Positions 21,292 to 31,199 of a stretch of 64,000 nucleotides of DNA are shown here, piece by piece (within the stretch, counting starts at the first letter, position 1; every line of letters starts with the position of its first letter). The stretch comes from Prorocentrum cordatum (taxonomy: Eukaryota; Sar; Dinophyceae; Prorocentrales; Prorocentraceae). The stretch lies in the NCBI GenBank assembly GCA_963575745.1, contig CAUYUJ010017960.1:453204-517203 (forward strand), written 5' to 3'. Below the pieces are notes generated by a model. It worked only from the letters and a program-made list of their open reading frames with translations, was not told the origin of the DNA and did no database searches. Position numbers and translations under genes: made by a program.

Positions 21292-21341
21292 GAGCTAAGC
21301 TCACCTCCACCCAACAATGCTGCGAGCCAAAATGGACACAG
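21292..21341 (-). promoter_or_regulatory. 5' leader module E with SL-like sequence
   Basis: Minus strand: CTGTGTCCATTTTGGCTCGC (about 21,322-21,341) and GTGAGCTTAGCTCCGCC (21,288-21,304), followed by TTTCCTTGCGGTCGGCATGG as in the helicase leader. It shows that the pseudogene was duplicated together with its leader. Confidence 0.55.
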
Positions 21342-21400
21342 CGTCCACAACGCTGGAGCTCCTAGGGACTTCGGCCAATCATCAGGCCCCTCATGCCCTC

Positions 21401-21500
21401 NNNNNNNNNNNNNNNNNNNNNNNNNNNNNNNNNNNNNNNNNNNNNNNNNNNNNNNNNNNNNNNNNNNNNNNNNNNNNNNNNNNNNNNNNNNNNNNNNNNN
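21401..21500. other. Assembly gap (100 N)
   Basis: One hundred unknown bases. A round number like this is usually a scaffold gap of unestimated size, so the neighbourhood of the duplicated blocks and the LINE may not be truly adjacent. Confidence 0.99.
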
Positions 21501-21751
21501 ACTGCAGGGGCGACAGGGGCAAGGAACGAGAGAGGGCCCAGCAGAGGCAGACCGAGGAGGGCGGGATTGTTGCGAAGCCACGGTGTCCCTACGATCACAG
21601 AGATCAGGCGGGTCCCAGATAGAATCGCATAAGTGACATCTCCTGGTGTCAGCCAATCCCAAAGGCGGGAGGCAAAGAAGGAGAGAGAACACAAAGAGGT
21701 CTTGCAACAGACCAAAAGTGAATTCCGTTGGGGAGTCAAAACCCCGCTCCA

Positions 21752-22621
21752 TTAATATTGGAGCCTGTTCTCTGAGGCTGCCATCAGGTATGATACCCAA
21801 ACCTCAGAGGATTTCGTCACGTTAAATTTGTGTACTTGCATTCCGTGGAACATTGCCACGGCAAACTTCCTAGCATGGGGAGCACATGGGCCGCGGAAGA
21901 GGCGACGGTCCTTCCCAGTCCGAGCGAACGACCCATGTTGATCAGCAAACATCAGAATAGACCGAATGGAGCCGATGATGGGAGAAATCCCCTCAATGAT
22001 GTTCCAGAACCGATCAGGCTCCACATACCCCACTCCCAAGCCTAACTCCATCAAGTCTCCGATGAGCTCTAACCACCTGGAGGTGTCGGGCTCCCTGTTC
22101 CACCGCTCTCGGACCATCCTCTGTACATCGCTGACACGGCCCGCCACTGATCGAAGCTCCTCCATGGGCTTGTACGAGGCACGGGTAGGTTGTCTCCTTT
22201 GAAGATACCTGGCCATTTGGCCCCAAATGTTCCACCAGATAGTGTAGATGAAATTCCCAGGGTCTGACCATCGGTTGTCATAGAACACGGCGCCCTTGTA
22301 TGACATTGTCTTGATCTGTACAAAAGACATAGAGCGTACTGCAATTCCCACGATTCCAATAAGGTCTTTGCAAGCCTTACTAGAGAAAAAGGCCTCAAAG
22401 AGATTCCATAGCTGTCTCAGAGGTATCTCGAATTCGCGTCCCTTCTCGTACATGTGAAGTGTGACACATCTTCGTGGGCAGTACGATCCTGAATTCGAGG
22501 GAACGATCTCGGAACTTTCGATTGCCAGTGCACGTGGGCAAACTGATGCCCATGCCTCAAAGATACAGCATTGGAGCGATTTTGAATTCCATGGCCTGAC
22601 AACCCTCTGAGGGGCGAGCAT
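21752..22621 (-). CDS. Unknown 289-residue protein with SL relic upstream
   Basis: Complete frame from an ATG (MLAPQRVVRPWNSK) to a stop, with natural amino-acid composition and many Trp, Phe and Ile residues. Recognisable pieces include KGREFEIPLRQLWNLFEAFF, a hydrophobic run at about residues 88-100 (IGIVGIAVRSMSFV) and WWNIWGQMARYL. I recognise no domain. A sequence nearly identical to the canonical SL lies 53-72 nt upstream of the ATG on the same strand, so this looks like the retroposed copy of a mature trans-spliced mRNA. The GC content is clearly lower than in the repeats around it and matches the adjacent LINE. It could be a host retrogene or a gene carried by a mobile element. Confidence 0.55.
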   Translation of the reverse strand: MLAPQRVVRPWNSKSLQCCIFEAWASVCPRALAIESSEIVPSNSGSYCPRRCVTLHMYEKGREFEIPLRQLWNLFEAFFSSKACKDLIGIVGIAVRSMSFVQIKTMSYKGAVFYDNRWSDPGNFIYTIWWNIWGQMARYLQRRQPTRASYKPMEELRSVAGRVSDVQRMVRERWNREPDTSRWLELIGDLMELGLGVGYVEPDRFWNIIEGISPIIGSIRSILMFADQHGSFARTGKDRRLFRGPCAPHARKFAVAMFHGMQVHKFNVTKSSEVWVSYLMAASENRLQY

Positions 22622-22673
22622 GAGTGTGTTCCCAAAACTTGAGAAGAGGTCGGGGCTAGACGTGCAATGCTAA

Positions 22674-22693
22674 TTGAACCAAAATGACTACAG
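22674..22693 (-). other. Spliced-leader relic
   Basis: Minus strand CTGTAGTCATTTTGGTTCAA against the canonical CCGTAGCCATTTTGGCTCAA: 17 of 20 match, and all three differences are C to T. This is the best SL match in the window and lies in a plausible 5' UTR position for the ORF ending at 21,752. Confidence 0.7.
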
Positions 22694-22699
22694 AAAGCT

Positions 22700-23340
22700 A
22701 CCATGCCAAACAGGCCAACAGAAAGGCAGGGGCCGAGAGATGGAGTGATGGAGAAAAGAGATGCACTTTATCAGTGAACGGACGGCAGTCAAAGTCCTGG
22801 CCAGCAAGGCGGAATTAACAATCCCAGGCCGAACCCATTTGCACTGAAGTGAAGAGGTAGACAGACCACCAAACTACCCAAGAAAGAACTTGAAACGACG
22901 AGGGCTTGGACCAAGGGTGTACCACAACCCCACTGAGCCCCGTCAGTTGAATCGAGAAGAATAAGAAAAGATGCAGTCCCAATCTTTGCAAGATGACCTG
23001 TGGGCCACATGCCCCGAGAAACTCATGATCCCAAGCATTCCCATATTGAAACGAAAGCCATAAACTTGGCAAAGTAAGGACATTTACGATCCCAGCTGAC
23101 CCATTTTGGACTGAAAAAACGAGTCAAACTAAGGAGAAGACGGTTCCCAGTTGAGAAGGCCCGTCAAGGCTGTGGACAAAGCAAGAAAGACACCACTACT
23201 TTGGCCCTGACGAAATTGAGAAGAACAGAACTTAATTCATGCCACAGATGAAGAATCTGACGTCCCCAATTGAACCAGATCTGAACCCAAAGGACACTGA
23301 TGACCCAACGAGAAGAGGAGTTGGTTTGTATCTTCAGAGC
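22700..23340. other. Non-coding stretch with recurring GATCCCAG motifs
   Basis: No gene is supported. Phrases of the form GATCCCAG...CCCATTTTG...ACTGAA recur about every 90-110 bases (near 22,820, 23,030, 23,090 and 23,260). They may be a degraded tandem repeat or an untranslated part of the LINE. Confidence 0.4.
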
Positions 23341-23348
23341 TGCCTCGA

Positions 23349-24419
23349 TCACATCAGGAAACGAGGTTTGCAGAGCAAGTGGCACCTAACAGTGGCACCG
23401 TTTCCAGTCTCCACCGTTATAAGATCACCAACGTCTTCATACGAGTCCTTGACGTAGAGGAGTGCCACAATACAGCTGCCCGCGAAGATCTGAGATTTAT
23501 CGTGTAGCCTCTCCTTCTTGGGACAGACCTCAGGGCCAATGGACGCTTCTTTGGTGTAAAACCTCGCGTTAAACAAGTAAATGTCCTTGGAGCGAAACGT
23601 GTTGAGCCCAAAGTGCCAAAGGATCTTCGTAACGTCCCTGGTGGTAAGATAGCCGTGCTCACCCAAAACTGGGATGCTTTCCGAAATCAGTGGACCTTGA
23701 TTGTCGATGATGAAAGGAGTGAGCTCTCGAACAGTAATGATTTGGAAGTGCTCTCCGACCTTTGCCTTGACAGTGTTCAGGCCTGTGAGCTGGGGAACGA
23801 AAACCATAATATAGCGCCTTGAGCTGGTATGGTCAGTGCCGCCCTTTGGGGCGAAAATTGGGCACCCCGAATGATCATACTCCAACTGTGACTTCAGAAT
23901 TGGAGGACCCAACTTGCTGATCCAGGGCTTCTTATCTTGTTCCCAGCTCTTCGAAACAGGCTGTGACTTTCGGTCAGGCGAGTCGACTTCTGCTTCAGAG
24001 CCAGAGGATGAACTCCTGGAGCCTGGAGAGTCCGAAGACGGCACTACCCAAGTAGTGCCGCCCGCTGGTTTGACAGGTGTTTCCCCACGATAGTCCTGCG
24101 TCTCAGGCAGGATATCATCCGAATCGGGCTTTGACCCAGACCCGCCGCCCTGCGGTTGTTTCTTGAACCCAATTGAGTACTGCATCTTCCTAGCTATCGG
24201 CGAACGGCTCCGAGAGGCCGAATTTCCCCTGCGCACAGGTGCAGGAGGTGGGGTGGGGAGAATCCTTGCTTCGCGAGGGCCAGCGCTAGAGGATGCCTTG
24301 GCTTTGAGTTCCTGATTCTTGAACTCTACTGACCTCGCTTGATCCTCCTTCTTCTGTTCGAGCTTCTTCTGCAACTTGATTTTCTTATCGTTCGATGTGA
24401 GAATGGGTTTCGCTTCCAT
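23349..24419 (-). CDS. Unknown ORF downstream of the LINE
   Basis: 356 codons from ATG 24419 (MEAKPILTSNDKKIKLQKKL) to TGA. The frame is open further upstream to about 24,653, so an earlier start or exon is possible. Residues 1-60 are a charged Lys/Glu/Gln coiled coil, about 60-160 a Ser/Pro/Arg-rich linker (SASRSRSPIARK, SRSSSSGSEAEVDSPD), and about 160-356 a globular region with mixed hydrophobic strands (RRYIMVFVPQLTGLNTVKAK). No family is recognised. Position right after the LINE ORF2 and similar base composition suggest it belongs to the same element or to a host gene hit by it. Confidence 0.45.
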   Translation of the reverse strand: MEAKPILTSNDKKIKLQKKLEQKKEDQARSVEFKNQELKAKASSSAGPREARILPTPPPAPVRRGNSASRSRSPIARKMQYSIGFKKQPQGGGSGSKPDSDDILPETQDYRGETPVKPAGGTTWVVPSSDSPGSRSSSSGSEAEVDSPDRKSQPVSKSWEQDKKPWISKLGPPILKSQLEYDHSGCPIFAPKGGTDHTSSRRYIMVFVPQLTGLNTVKAKVGEHFQIITVRELTPFIIDNQGPLISESIPVLGEHGYLTTRDVTKILWHFGLNTFRSKDIYLFNARFYTKEASIGPEVCPKKERLHDKSQIFAGSCIVALLYVKDSYEDVGDLITVETGNGATVRCHLLCKPRFLM

Positions 24420-24616
24420 CTTGACCTGACGATTGCGAGCCCAACGATCTAAGGCGTGGCGGTCGAAGCCAAAGAAAAGAGGGATAGTTGGCTGAATCTG
24501 ATTCCCAGTCCAATCCAGGTCCTGAGAGCAAAGGGAGTCCGTGGTGAAAGTAAAGAGCCCCAATGGGCGCAGTGCGATACCGAAGTGTGCCTGGATGCAC
24601 CAGACCGAGCCGATGG

Positions 24617-27569
24617 CTACTGAAGGCGAAAGTGAAGCGATTGCCGAACCCAATCGAGCATTTCTTTGGCGAGGCCAAGACGAAACTTTTTGTCCCTTGA
24701 ACCCTGCGGAGAAAATAAGGTGGTCCAGGCATCCTTATCGTACCTGAAAACGTACCCCCTATGCGAGCGGGAGTGGGTACGGCTGCCACCAGAGTGGTCA
24801 AAGGAGCGATTCTGAGTAACCCAATGCTTGCAATATTGAAACAGCCTCGACGAAAAATCTTCTGGATGTCTTTGCATGTGTGAAACCCAACTGATGGCAG
24901 AGTCCAAATGGAAAATAGCCCAAGAAACTTCTTTGAACCCCTTGGTTTTACGATTTCTGCGTAAACTAAATTATTCTGGAGATTCCCCTGGGAGCCTTTT
25001 GAGTTTTAACATGATCCTGATACATTGATTCTGTGCCTTGGTAATCAAGTCCGCCGTCGTCTTACAGGGTACCCAGGCAGCACCTCTGGATCGTATAATC
25101 CCTCCCGCCATGCAGTTCAGTTTAGAGAGACGTTTAGACATGGGGATATGCTCGTTAATCAAGAATTTACTGTTAGCCCAAAAGGCTTTGTTGATCTGCG
25201 AGATACCCCGCTTGACATCTTCGTGGCAGGAGCCAGTGGCAGTGAGAACAGGGCCAAGCACCTTGGCCTCCGGTACCACAGACCATGTTTTCCCGAAGGG
25301 GTCAGACCACTTGTATTCTTGAAAGTGGTAAGGATAAGCCGGAAGGATTTCCCGATCGTCTTTGAGCCTAAGCCGATGTTCATTCCATAACTCCGACTCT
25401 ACTAGGGCGGTCAGAGTTGCAAGATCCTGTTCCGAGGAAGCCACTATAAAAATGTTATCTGACCAGCTGAGAAGAGCAATCCTGAAGTCAAATCCCAACT
25501 GCTCGCAGCGAATGGAGATTCCCAAAGAAGAATGTGTAATCTTCTCCAAAGTGGAGGCGAAGCAATCTTCCACCGAAACGCGCGCCAGAATGCATGCTGT
25601 CCCAGCTCCTTGCATCAACCCACGGTCTCTTTGGATAATCCCAGTGTTTGAGTCCAGAAGAGAAATGGAAACTCGAGGGTTCCTGTGCAGCCTGATGCAG
25701 CCCACTGCTAAGAAAAAAAGGGACTCCCCGTCCCAATAAGCTCCGTAAAACCATTCCGTAACGAATCTGATCATGGTGAGCTTTGATATCGGTAATCCCA
25801 ACCATTCCTTTGTTGAAGTGATCTCGCCCATATTCTAAAATGTGGTAGACACTCGTGTGGAGCTCTTGTAATTGACCACCTTTGCTTAGCCCAAAAATCA
25901 GGCCCTTGAGACCTTTGGAGTCAGTGTATGAATCCAGAACTGGAAGAATGGCCTTCGCCACATATGCGTGCCCAATCTTGGCAATAGCAGGCTGAGGAAT
26001 AACAACTCTAGTTTGAGAAGGGGTTCCAAAACCCTTGATCTTGTTACCCAGGTGGCCCCCGAGTGTGACGTCGTTCCAGAATTCAGGGTCGCCCAAGCAG
26101 GCTTGTATACACCCCGTGAGCCTTTGGGACCAGCCCGAAACTTTTATGACAGCCGTGCAGGCAAACTCTGTGTCAATTTTTCGGGGGGCCTTGATGTCGT
26201 CCAACGCGTCCTCCAGCAAGGACGGGATGATGGGGTCGTCGTAGAAATTGAAAAAACCCAAGGATCGAAGCCAGGCAGTGTCCTCCTGGCGCTCCGAGTC
26301 TGAGAGTCCCCACCTCTCTCTATATTCTTCCGCAACCAGTGTGGTACAGCGATCCACTTCAAAAATCTTGACTTGATCAACGCAGAAACCCAAAATGGGG
26401 AGAAGAGACTTGCGTGAAGCCCAGACTCGTTTTCCTTGAGAGGCGTTGAGCGCAACCTGAGCCAGTTCACGCTGAACTTTCGTTATCTTGAGTGCTTTCA
26501 AGAGGAGCTGACCCAAGGCGACCCTCGAAGCTTCGTTAAGTTCGGAGTTGAACCGTGTCCTGAGACTCTTGACCCAGAATGGCTCTTCAGCAAATCTCCT
26601 AAAGCTCCTAGGGAGGGCCTGAGTCGCTTCATACACCTGTCCCAACATGTTTTCCCAGAAATCGAAGGAGAGAGTAAGGTCCCTGGGATCGTGATACCTT
26701 ACCGCACATGAATCAGGCTGTTCTTCATCATTTAGACGAGTAAGTTCCGCTGATTCGGGAAAAAGACCCTGGGCGATCTTCCTGACCTCCAAAATGTTTG
26801 TAGGGGTCCAAAGGAGCGGCCTTCTCTTAAGGGCCCGCTGAGGAAAGGCCAGGATATCACATCCGATGAGGGCATGGTCCCCAGGGACGCCCGCCCAGCA
26901 GGCGAAGCAGTCGGAAGATAGATCGCCCCTGGCAAGAGCAATGTGGTCGATCGTGCTGTTGGCTTGGGAGATCGCCTGTTCACCGTCGGGCTTCCTTGTG
27001 AATTGCATGGAAGTCTCCTGAAACCTGAGAGGGCACCAATGGAGGTCGAGGTAGGAGCAGGCTTCGCAGAACGACCGAATTTTTTGGTCTCCGTTGCCTT
27101 GATCTGCGTTCATGTCCCCCAACCAGGAGAGAGTGGACCCGACAGGGCGGGATCGACCGAGTTGGATGGCGCAGTTGAGAGAATCATGGAAAAATTCATG
27201 GGCAAGATGAGAGAAGAGAAAGGATCTGGCATGATGGTGGCATCCATCGAGACAGTCAGGACGAAGATCAACGCGGATGGATCTCCAATCGCAGACAATG
27301 TCTTTCACACGTTTTCTCAGAGATTTGTGCACAAGCACGCCCATGGCCCTACACCCAGGGCCAGGATGATGACGGTAGTAAGCGTGGCCGTTGAAAACGG
27401 GGCGGAGAAGCCCATCGTTTTGAAGGCAGCCTTTGAAATCCGCCTCTATGATACAAATTAAGCCCCAGCACTTCAGCTCGAGCAGATCTAGGTTGGCTTG
27501 CATTAGGGTCTCGTCTGCCCACTTGCCTTGCACGTTGGGTGCACAAACAAGGCCCCTCACATAGGCGTC
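24617..27569 (-). pseudogene. LINE ORF2: endonuclease plus reverse transcriptase, disrupted
   Basis: The frame begins immediately after the ORF1 stop and is in the same frame. The first third is an EEP-type endonuclease: CIIEADFKG, SWLGDMNADQGN, STIDHIAL and GVPGDHALIGCD correspond to the acidic, DxN and DH motifs of that fold. The reverse transcriptase follows: GITDIKAHHDQIRY fits block A (catalytic Asp), then the frame changes near 25,740-25,780. The new frame (25,831-24,971) has QRDRGLMQGAGTA (block B, RGxxQG) and LLSWSDNIFIV in place of the YxDD block. A TAA at 24,971 interrupts the same frame, which then continues (ISWVSHMQRHPEDFSSRLF) to about 24,617. The enzyme would copy its RNA into DNA at a nick it makes itself. 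This copy is broken. Confidence 0.75.
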
Positions 27570-28637
27570 TCAAAGAGAGAGTGCCTCTTCAATGGTGTCC
27601 TTCAGCGCCTTGCGGAGCGCTTCGTCGGGGATTTCCTTAAAAGACTCGTGCCACAGAAATTCCCCATCCTTGATAACACCAATCTGATGATCTAAGACAA
27701 AATATTTTCGGGTCCGTGAGCAAATCACGTAACTGTCTTCTGAACGATCTCCGATTGCCTTTTCCAGTGCACTAGAAATTGTCTTGAATAATTTTGCTGG
27801 GCCCCGCTCCTCCTTGGTACTGATTTGTCCACACCAGATCAAATTTTCTAAGTACCCAGGAATCTTGAGATCACGGATCGTGGCTGCCGCTTGAAGTCCC
27901 ACCGATACCGAACTCCACTTGATCTCAACGCAGCTCCCATATCCAAAAGGAGCAACAATATGCGTGGGCTGGGGAACATCTGCTTGGCGCAAGACCGCTC
28001 GCGCCTTTTCCAGAGCGTCCTGCTTTTTGAGATTCCAACCCAAGTTAGTGAGAATGAAGATGTCTCTGTCTGCTCTTGGGGTGCTGGCCCAAGGCGGGCC
28101 CTTTTTCCTGGATGGACCCTGGCTTGACTGGCTCTCCAGTTGTTTTGCCGCCATTTCAGCACGCAGAGCCTTCTGCTCTAGTTCGACCGCCAGAATCCTT
28201 TCGTTGAAGGCCTTCTGCACCTCCGTCTCACCTGCCTCAAGGTTGGCAAGCTTCACCTCATGATCGTTGATCAGGGTGACGGCAACCGAGAATTCCTGAG
28301 CCAAGGCCTTTTGGGTTCCCAGAACATCAAGTTGTAGTGAGTCGATACGATCCTTAATGGGAGCGATCTTTTTGTCGAGGAGCGACTCGAGTTGCACCAA
28401 AAAGCCGTCTGTCCCTGTGGCAGTTGGGACAGCCCCTGGAGAACTTGTCCCATTCTCTCCCAGGCCCGTACCTTTCGCTGAGCCCTTGGCGGCCAAAGTT
28501 CTCATAGCTTTCGAGGCTTCTTGCTGGTTTTCTTTATCTTCATCTGCCGTCCGAGCGTCGTCTCTCAATCTTTTCTGCTTGTCGATATCTAAAGACAAAA
28601 GCTTTTGCATGGTTTCCCCAATCTGCAAGGGCGGCAT
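27570..28637 (-). CDS. LINE ORF1, putative nucleic-acid-binding protein
   Basis: 355 residues from ATG (MPPLQIGETMQKLLSLDIDK). The N-terminal third is charged and then Gly/Ala/Thr-rich; residues about 90-190 (LLDKKIAPIKDRIDSLQLDV and following) form a long coiled coil. Residues about 200-270 (DIFILTNLGWNL...HIVAPFGYGSCVEIKW) have the strand-helix-strand pattern of an RRM-like domain. Coiled coil plus RRM-like domain is the known architecture of many LINE ORF1 proteins, which bind element RNA. The stop is TGA (CTT TGA GAC), and the following frame continues as ORF2 without a shift. Confidence 0.65.
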   Translation of the reverse strand: MPPLQIGETMQKLLSLDIDKQKRLRDDARTADEDKENQQEASKAMRTLAAKGSAKGTGLGENGTSSPGAVPTATGTDGFLVQLESLLDKKIAPIKDRIDSLQLDVLGTQKALAQEFSVAVTLINDHEVKLANLEAGETEVQKAFNERILAVELEQKALRAEMAAKQLESQSSQGPSRKKGPPWASTPRADRDIFILTNLGWNLKKQDALEKARAVLRQADVPQPTHIVAPFGYGSCVEIKWSSVSVGLQAAATIRDLKIPGYLENLIWCGQISTKEERGPAKLFKTISSALEKAIGDRSEDSYVICSRTRKYFVLDHQIGVIKDGEFLWHESFKEIPDEALRKALKDTIEEALSL

Positions 28638-28790
28638 GGCTGAAATGTGTACTTATATCCCAGTTATCCCAACTTCAATATGGAATGAATCGCCAAGTTG
28701 ACACAACCCAACAAATTCGCGAATTCCCACCAATGAGAATAAATCCCACTGCTAAATCCCACTGATTGAACCCAAATTGAACCAATCTCG

Positions 28791-29700
28791 CTGACCTCCA
28801 CGAAGGCGAAGGCAGCAATGGCGGCCGCGCCCCCCCCGCGGCCGACCCCCCGGCTTGGCCCCTCGCCTTGAGCCCTTGAGCCTTGAGATGGGGGAGGCAA
28901 TGAGGACGTGGAGAGTAATGGAGTAATGGGACAAGCGAGTGCCCACTGTCTCAAGGCGTCCACCCACCGTGATATCACCATCATCACATCATCATCAGCA
29001 TCATCATCATCATAACCACCATCATCATCTCATCAGCATCGTCACCACCATATCTTCATATCTCATCATCTCATCATCATGATATTATGATACTCTGATA
29101 TCCTGATCTCATGATCCCCTGATCCTCCGATCCCCCGCCGCGAATGCGTCTCGCGGCGATTGCTAAGCCACGCCGCAAGCGAGGCGCGCGCCGCCGCGAG
29201 ACGCTCGGCGCAAAAGAGTGGCGCAAGGAGGGGGGGGGGGGGGGGCATGGCGCCGGGCATGGCGTCGCCCACTCAGAAGTTCAGAAGGAGAGACGGAAGG
29301 GGAGGGGGCAGTGGGCGGAGGGGGAGGGCCAGCGAGGAATGGGAAGATGGCGGAGGTGCCAGAGCCCGTCAGCATGCCAGCACTGTCAGCACCACCGTCT
29401 GCCTCCTCAGCATCCCCAGCATCTCATCTTCATCGTCTCATCATCTCATCATTCCTTCATTCCTCTCCCCCCCGCCCTCCTGCCTGCCTATCGCAATCGC
29501 CACCTCGCCATGGTTCGTCGTTCGCCGTCCGCCTCCCATCCCCCCCCTCCCTCCTCCCCTCCCCTCCCCCCCTCCTCCCCTCCTCCTGGCAGTCCATGTC
29601 TCCATGTCGCCATCCCTGGCAACCCAGTCGCGCCCTCCTAACGCCCTAACGCCCAAACGCCGTAACAATCTTACACTCTAACACTCCAACACTCTAACAC
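28791..29700. other. Spacer with ATC-type repeats and CCTCC tracts
   Basis: 28,975-29,110 is an irregular CATCAT/GATATC-rich repeat. 29,220-29,245 is a G run, and 29,460-29,630 is pyrimidine-rich. 29,640-29,705 has ACACTCTAAC repeats. No gene is supported; frames on the two strands are equally open and low in complexity. Confidence 0.5.
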
Positions 29701-29851
29701 TCTAACACTCCCGAATTGCCCGCCCTGTCCATGCGCTCATGTGCCCGTGTGCCCCATGTGCCCATGTGCCCACACTGCCACGCTTCCCTCCCATATCCCA
29801 GGACTCCGCTGATCCCAGTTCCCCCAGCAAGCCCAGCCCCTCCTGGTCTGG

Positions 29852-31195
29852 TCCACCGTCTGAGATGTACATAAGTAGTCGCCAATTCACGTCGTTGTCG
29901 ACGTGGCCGTCGCCGCGGGGGCCGTCGTCGACATAAGATGTCCAATCGAAACCAGCAAGCATGCATACTTTCTTGATCATACAAAAAGCTCCTTCACCTG
30001 TTCCATCCGATACAACTTGCAAATCCAAAGCGCGCCTCATAGACGGAGACTTCAACATGCGGTACTGGATATCACAGTGCTGCCCGTCATGCGTACTCAA
30101 TACATCGCTGCAAACGTATACACTTTCGAGCTCGGTTGTCAACAACTTGCTCTTCTGCCACACGCTGCTGTTCGTCGCGTCTGAGCGGAAGCGGTGGACC
30201 GCGAGACAGCACACTGATGGAACATATGGCGGCTCCGACTGCTGCGCAGCTGCACGCAACGCGCGTGCACTGACAAGTTGATCAGATATGTCACACTCGA
30301 ACTGATTGTGAAATGCCCTGAAGCTCGAGATCAATCGCACACCCAATCGCACTTCGGCCCTGCACACAGACTGCTTCGATATATTCGAAAGAACTATGGA
30401 TCCGAGGGACGCCGCAGACACGTTGGACATGTTCCGTCGGATTGCCAGGGCCGTGGATCCACTCGTCGTCAATTTCACATTCGATGGCCCACGGGAGATC
30501 TGAAACTGAGCAACGTCGGCTGCGGTTCCCCGTAATTCGGCAAGCTGCGCACTTAATCTCGCAATTGTTTTCTGATCCCTGATCGCTGCTCGACTCAGCT
30601 CGCGGGTTCGGGCTCTGTATTCATCAATGATGCACGCCAGCTCACGGTCACGCAACTCCAACAAAGAAACAACTGTGTCGAAAGAATGTGCCCGATAATC
30701 TCTCGCGACAACGCCGTGCTGTCGCCGTCTGTGCCGACTGAGGAGATCTGCTGCGACCAGCGGCGGCGGCCCAGCGTCTGATACTGCTACCACTGCTGTC
30801 GAAGGCGATGACGGCGATGGTGCTACTGGTGGCGCCTCTGCCGCCGCCGCCGCTGGGTCTGACACCGGAACAACCTGCAGTCCGACAGAAACATGAGCAG
30901 CGTCGCGCCGTGGAAGCATCCTAGCCCACTGGGCAGCCGTTGGGGCGTCGCGGACACCGAACACGTTACTCAATATTGTCGGTACTGCAGAAGCTTTGTA
31001 ATCTGATCCATGGTGCCAGGTCGGATTGTCATACTGCCGCAAGCTTTTCAAAGCCTGCTGGTGCGTCCGATTGCACAGTTGGGACAACATGGCCGGGAGA
31101 GATGCTCGAGGAACAACTGGCTCGCCGTCGGGCGCATAACACACATATGCTTTGGCAGCAAAATTGAGTTGTCTGCAATATTGAACTCCTGCCAT
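29852..31195 (-). CDS. Uncharacterised protein, probably incomplete at the 3' end
   Basis: The chosen ATG at 31195 (MAGVQYCRQLNFAAKAYVCY) follows three 9-bp GGTGAAACG repeats; another in-frame ATG lies at 31,321. The N-terminal 100 residues look globular. About 120-170 is Ala/Pro/Ser-rich (VAPSPSSPSTAVVAV). About 180-240 is an Arg/Glu-rich helix, possibly coiled coil. The C-terminal part contains VVSDGTGEGAFCMIKKVCML and WRLLMYISDGGPDQ. The frame after DGGPDQ becomes Gly-rich low complexity. Since AG|GAGGGG follows, an exon border with a GA donor there is plausible, so the true C-terminus may lie elsewhere. Paired SDGxGE and SDGGPD motifs hint at an acidic catalytic core, but I do not recognise the family. 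Confidence 0.5.
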
Positions 31196-31199
31196 GGGA

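Larger units (their letters stand above)
23349..28790 (-). mobile_element. Decayed LINE-type (non-LTR) retrotransposon
   Basis: Transcribed on the minus strand: 5' region near 28,790, ORF1 (28,637-27,570), ORF2 with endonuclease and reverse transcriptase (27,569 to about 24,617), then an unassigned ORF. Its ends are not certain: no poly(A) tail, terminal repeat or target duplication was identified. Three lesions in ORF1/ORF2 (TGA at 27,570, a frameshift near 25,760, TAA at 24,971) mean this copy is probably inactive. The moderate GC content sets it apart from its surroundings. Confidence 0.75.
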
